Origin: an uncultured Alphaproteobacteria bacterium
GTDB taxonomy: Bacteria > Pseudomonadota > Alphaproteobacteria > Rhodobacterales > Rhodobacteraceae
Direction of reading: 5' to 3'
Length of the DNA: 64,000 bases
Assembly: GCA_902586885.1 (NCBI GenBank)
Contig: CACIJG010000008.1
Span: 16,905 to 80,904 of the forward strand
How positions within the stretch are numbered: the first letter of the stretch is position 1; each line of letters starts with the position of its first letter. Under the pieces are notes generated by a model, which was given only the letters and a program-made list of their open reading frames with translations, had not been told where the DNA came from and searched no databases. Positions 61,229-64,000 of this stretch are shown here, in pieces. The position numbers and the translations under genes are program-made.

Positions 61229-61975
61229 TTGCAAATTACTCAAAATAAATCCAGTAGGGAAGACAAAATTACTCCTATTGCTCATAGAGGCGGTAATGAA
61301 GTTGCTCCTGAAAATACAATTGCCTCTTTTAAAGATGCATATAACCTAGGGTATCGTTGGCTTGAGACAGATGTAAGGCTATCTAAAGATAAAGTTCTCT
61401 ATGCCTTTCATGACGAAAATCTAAACCGACTTTTGGGCAAACCTGATAAGTTTTCGGAGTTAAATTCATGGGAAATTGACGGACTATTAATAGATAGCAA
61501 ACATCAAATACCAAGGTTTGATTTTTTAGCGAACACTTTTTCAGATGTTGTTTTCAATGTAGATGCAAAAACTTTTGAAGCAGCAGAGGTTTTAGTTAAT
61601 TTGATAAACACGAAAAGGATTAAAAATGATTTGTGTGTAGGGTCATTCCAACAGGCCACGATTAAATACATGCGAGAAAATATTTTTAGAGATGTCGAAA
61701 GTGCTTTCAGTATGCAAGAAGTGTTAAGCTTATTTTTTCACAGATTAACAAAAAAATCAGGAGATTTTGCGGGAACATGCCTACAAATTCCTTTGAAATA
61801 CTTTGGTATTAACTTAATCACATCAAATCTGATTAACTATTGTAAAAAAAATAACATAAAGGTCCATGTTTGGACAATCAATGATGAAGCAGAAATGGCT
61901 AGGCTCGTTGAATTGGGAATAAATGGTATTATGACTGATAAATGCAGAAGTTTACTCAAGGTGCTTCAAAAATAG
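61229..61975 (+). CDS. ugpQ: glycerophosphodiester phosphodiesterase
   Basis: 248 aa from TTG 61229. GDPD TIM barrel: IAHRGGNEVAPENTIASF (His, catalytic), WLETDVRLSKD (Glu-x-Asp), FHDENLNRL (His), and VHVWTIND near the end. No signal peptide, so it is cytoplasmic. Releases glycerol-3-phosphate from deacylated phospholipids. Confidence 0.9.
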   Translation: MQITQNKSSREDKITPIAHRGGNEVAPENTIASFKDAYNLGYRWLETDVRLSKDKVLYAFHDENLNRLLGKPDKFSELNSWEIDGLLIDSKHQIPRFDFLANTFSDVVFNVDAKTFEAAEVLVNLINTKRIKNDLCVGSFQQATIKYMRENIFRDVESAFSMQEVLSLFFHRLTKKSGDFAGTCLQIPLKYFGINLITSNLINYCKKNNIKVHVWTINDEAEMARLVELGINGIMTDKCRSLLKVLQK

Positions 61976-62022
61976 TTAGATTTTAATTCTTAAAAGTTGA
62001 TTGCAAAAGAAAAAGGAAAAAA

Positions 62023-63213
62023 GTGAAAGATAGAAAACCTTCTATTTTGGTTTTGGCCATTGCGGCGGCGGCGGCTGTAACCGGGCTGGCTTTTGTTGCC
62101 CCAACTCTAATCTTAATCAAGGAACATTATGACGTGACTTCTAATGAGGCCCAATTAATAATAACTGCTTATTTAGTAGCTATATCTTGTGCCCAAATTC
62201 TTTGGGGTCCAATCTCTGAAAAATTTGGAAGAAGGCCAATCCTTTTAGTTGGTTCTCTTTTATATACACTTGGAGGGTTTTTAGCCTCACTTGATCAGAG
62301 TTTCATCAACCTAATTTTATACAGATTTTTGCAGGGTCTTGGAGCTGGCGCCTGTCTTTCGATGCCAAGAGTAATGATAACAGACGTTTACTCAAGAACT
62401 GAGGCGGCTGGAAAACTATCATTGTTGTTGGCTACTATGGCAATATTTCCTGTTTTAAGTGTTTCTATGGGTGGAGTTAGCGGGGAAAAATTTGGGTGGC
62501 AGTTCAACTTCCTTTTAATGTTTTTACTCGGATTTTTTATTTTTGTGGGAAATATTTTTTATGCCCCAGAAACAATTAAATCCAAAGTAGATCAATTGAG
62601 TTTAAAAAGAATATTGGTGGGAGTTAAGAGTTTATTTAGGAATAGAACATTCTTATACTTAACTCTTATATCTTCTGTGCAAGCATCTGCATTTTTTTCA
62701 ATGGCTGGATTTATGCCTTATCAATTTAAAAGACTTGGAGCTTCGCCTTCAGAGTTCGGAATGTGGTTTGCATTAACTAGTTTAGGGTATATTTCAGGAA
62801 ATATTGTAAGCAGCAGAGTTTCTAAAAAAATTGCGCTGGAAAAAATATCTTTAATCGGGTGCTATTGGTCATTTATTGCGATTTGTGCCATGTCTTTTTG
62901 TTTGCTTGACTCTTTATCTTTTCCAATAACTCTTGCAATTGCCTGTTTCATGTACGGCGTTGGGAATGGATTAGTGATTTCCAATGTTGTTGTACTTTCA
63001 ATCTCATCAGTAGAAAAAGAAAATTCCGGTTTAGCAAATGGGATTATGGGAGCAATGCAAATGACATCTGGTGGGTTGCTCGGGAGTTTAATTATTTTTA
63101 TTGGGGGCGATGAAAGTTTTATTAGGGCGATTTTGTGTCTTTTGGCATTAAGCTTTTTAGCCATAATTTGTTGCATTTCTGTTTACCTAAAAGGTTCAGA
63201 CAGATTTAAATAG
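62023..63213 (+). CDS. MFS drug-efflux-type transporter (Bcr/CflA group)
   Basis: 396 aa, 12 helices; signatures WGPISEKFGRRPILLVGS (loop 2-3) and RFLQGLGAGACLSMPRVMITD (helix 4-5, typical of drug:H+ antiporters). The 3' end overlaps the convergent AbrB-family gene by 18 bp. Confidence 0.85.
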   Translation: MKDRKPSILVLAIAAAAAVTGLAFVAPTLILIKEHYDVTSNEAQLIITAYLVAISCAQILWGPISEKFGRRPILLVGSLLYTLGGFLASLDQSFINLILYRFLQGLGAGACLSMPRVMITDVYSRTEAAGKLSLLLATMAIFPVLSVSMGGVSGEKFGWQFNFLLMFLLGFFIFVGNIFYAPETIKSKVDQLSLKRILVGVKSLFRNRTFLYLTLISSVQASAFFSMAGFMPYQFKRLGASPSEFGMWFALTSLGYISGNIVSSRVSKKIALEKISLIGCYWSFIAICAMSFCLLDSLSFPITLAIACFMYGVGNGLVISNVVVLSISSVEKENSGLANGIMGAMQMTSGGLLGSLIIFIGGDESFIRAILCLLALSFLAIICCISVYLKGSDRFK

Positions 63214-64000
63214 GTTTGAGCGAGAAATAATTAGTATTTCTAAAACCACAATTACTATTCTCCAAATGTGATGAATGGTAACAAATGTAGCGTCTGATGA
63301 TAGCACTATTGCCATTAAACTCATTTCAGTTACACCGCCTGGAACAAAAGAAATGAACAAAATTTCTTGGGGTATTATTAGCAACTTAACTAACAATAAG
63401 GATAGAAAAAAAGCCATCGTTAGCATAATGGCAGAAGAAATAGCCGATAGCAGTAGACATTTTCTTAGAAGATTAAAGTTTAAACTTAATAAGCGAGCAC
63501 CTAAAGCTATGCCCACCACAAGTTGGGAAATAAAGAGCAACCAATCCGGGCAAGAGAAGTTTATTATCCCGGAAGTGTTTAAAAATGCTGACAAGAATAG
63601 GGGGCAAATAAAATATTTTGCTGGGACGGAAATTTTATACCCTAGAATTAAACCAACAATAGTGGTTAGAAAAAGAAACTCTAAATTATAATCAATTGAT
63701 GGGTTTGAAGGTGTTTTATCTGTAAAGCTAATAGGATTTTTAAAAAAAATCAGAAAAAAAATAGGAACAATAATTACCACTATCATTATCCTTAGAAAAT
63801 GCTGAATAGTTATTATACTCTCATCGCCTCCGTATCGCTCTCCTGCATTAATGCTTTCTAATAAGCCTCCAGGTGTTGCACTGAAAAAAGCTGTTGCTTT
63901 GTCATAGTTGCCTAATTTTCGAAAAATTAGATAATTAAATTGTTGGCAAATAATTGTTAAACAGACAACTCCCAAGAAGGTTATCAGGAGTTCTATCGAT
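63196..64000 (-). CDS. AbrB/ammonia-monooxygenase-type membrane protein, 5' truncated by the window
   Basis: At least 268 codons read in frame from the window edge; the first 80-100 residues are missing because the gene runs off the end. Repeated segments ATPGGLLE and FVPGGVTEMSLMAI, each in the middle of a helical bundle, are the duplicated half of the AbrB membrane-protein family (TIGR03082-type). Transporter of unknown substrate. Confidence 0.8.
   Translation of the reverse strand, partial: SIELLITFLGVVCLTIICQQFNYLIFRKLGNYDKATAFFSATPGGLLESINAGERYGGDESIITIQHFLRIMIVVIIVPIFFLIFFKNPISFTDKTPSNPSIDYNLEFLFLTTIVGLILGYKISVPAKYFICPLFLSAFLNTSGIINFSCPDWLLFISQLVVGIALGARLLSLNFNLLRKCLLLSAISSAIMLTMAFFLSLLLVKLLIIPQEILFISFVPGGVTEMSLMAIVLSSDATFVTIHHIWRIVIVVLEILIISRSNLFKSV

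Noticed and set aside
1..64000. CRISPR arrays, insertion sequences, rRNA genes
   Set aside because: No regularly spaced repeat series, no transposase-like frame and no rRNA sequence were seen.

Overview
The window is AT-rich, tightly packed bacterial DNA. Gene content (thrS-infC, a type II cytochrome c', DMGDH with a GcvT domain, CaiD, betaine-homocysteine methyltransferase, phytanoyl-CoA-dioxygenase-like and DoeA/EutD-like enzymes), short intergenic gaps and many overlapping stops and starts suggest a small-genome marine alphaproteobacterium. This is inferred from gene families; I cannot place it below class.

Layout. (1) 0.2-5.2 kb, core: infC and thrS, a GT4-type glycosyltransferase divergent from an alpha/beta hydrolase, a small membrane protein, and an intact tRNA-Thr(UGU). 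(2) 5.14-17.41 kb, integrative element A. A tyrosine integrase sits just after tRNA-Thr, and a 64-bp copy of the tRNA 3' part marks the far end. Cargo: a secreted transglutaminase, a protein with family-A-polymerase-like motifs, a secreted trypsin-like protease behind 11 Cys-rich repeats, a five-gene operon of tiny proteins (one DUF5710-like), and a restriction-modification locus (222-codon unknown, cytosine-5 methyltransferase, PLD-type NgoFVII-like endonuclease). (3) 17.4-23.08 kb, decayed tandem elements at the same tRNA site: an integrase C-terminal scrap, a truncated second copy of the integrase 5' end, a series of small membrane and exported proteins, and a degenerate tRNA-Thr copy.

(4) 23.1-30.97 kb, catabolism: EutB-like dehydratase, M20 deacetylase, EutA-like racemase-family protein, phytanoyl-CoA-dioxygenase-like oxygenase, EutD/DoeA-like M24 hydrolase, cupin, beta-hydroxyacid dehydrogenase and HAD hydrolase. 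This resembles a partial ectoine/hydroxyectoine breakdown set. (5) 31-36 kb: a soluble fumarate-reductase/SDH-like pair, a GST, a methyltransferase and a double cyclic-nucleotide-binding-like protein. (6) 36-45.5 kb: methionine, betaine and carnitine genes (BHMT, MetY, Lrp, DMGDH, CaiD, ADP-forming acyl-CoA ligase, acyl-CoA dehydrogenase) that could carry carnitine or betaine to dimethylglycine and sarcosine with methyl transfer to methionine. (7) 45.7-51 kb: amidase, two cytochromes c, class III cyclase, thioesterase, AhpD-like protein. (8) 51.5-58.6 kb: nonulosonate (legionaminic/sialic-type) sugar genes with a GMC oxidoreductase, then a Kdo-transferase-like gene. (9) 58.6-64 kb: transporters, an atypical SDR, a thioesterase, a glycerophosphodiesterase, and an AbrB-family membrane protein cut by the window edge.

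Points most worth a second look: the polymerase-like island protein; the repeat-protease; paired GGTAGACCA boxes at both ends of element A, one overlapping the integrase start codon; a stem-loop with an identical 23-nt loop at 17.1 and 51.3 kb; near-identical promoters in front of small exported proteins; and three genes (infC, a methyltransferase, a cytochrome c) whose best starts are AUC, AUU and AUA.
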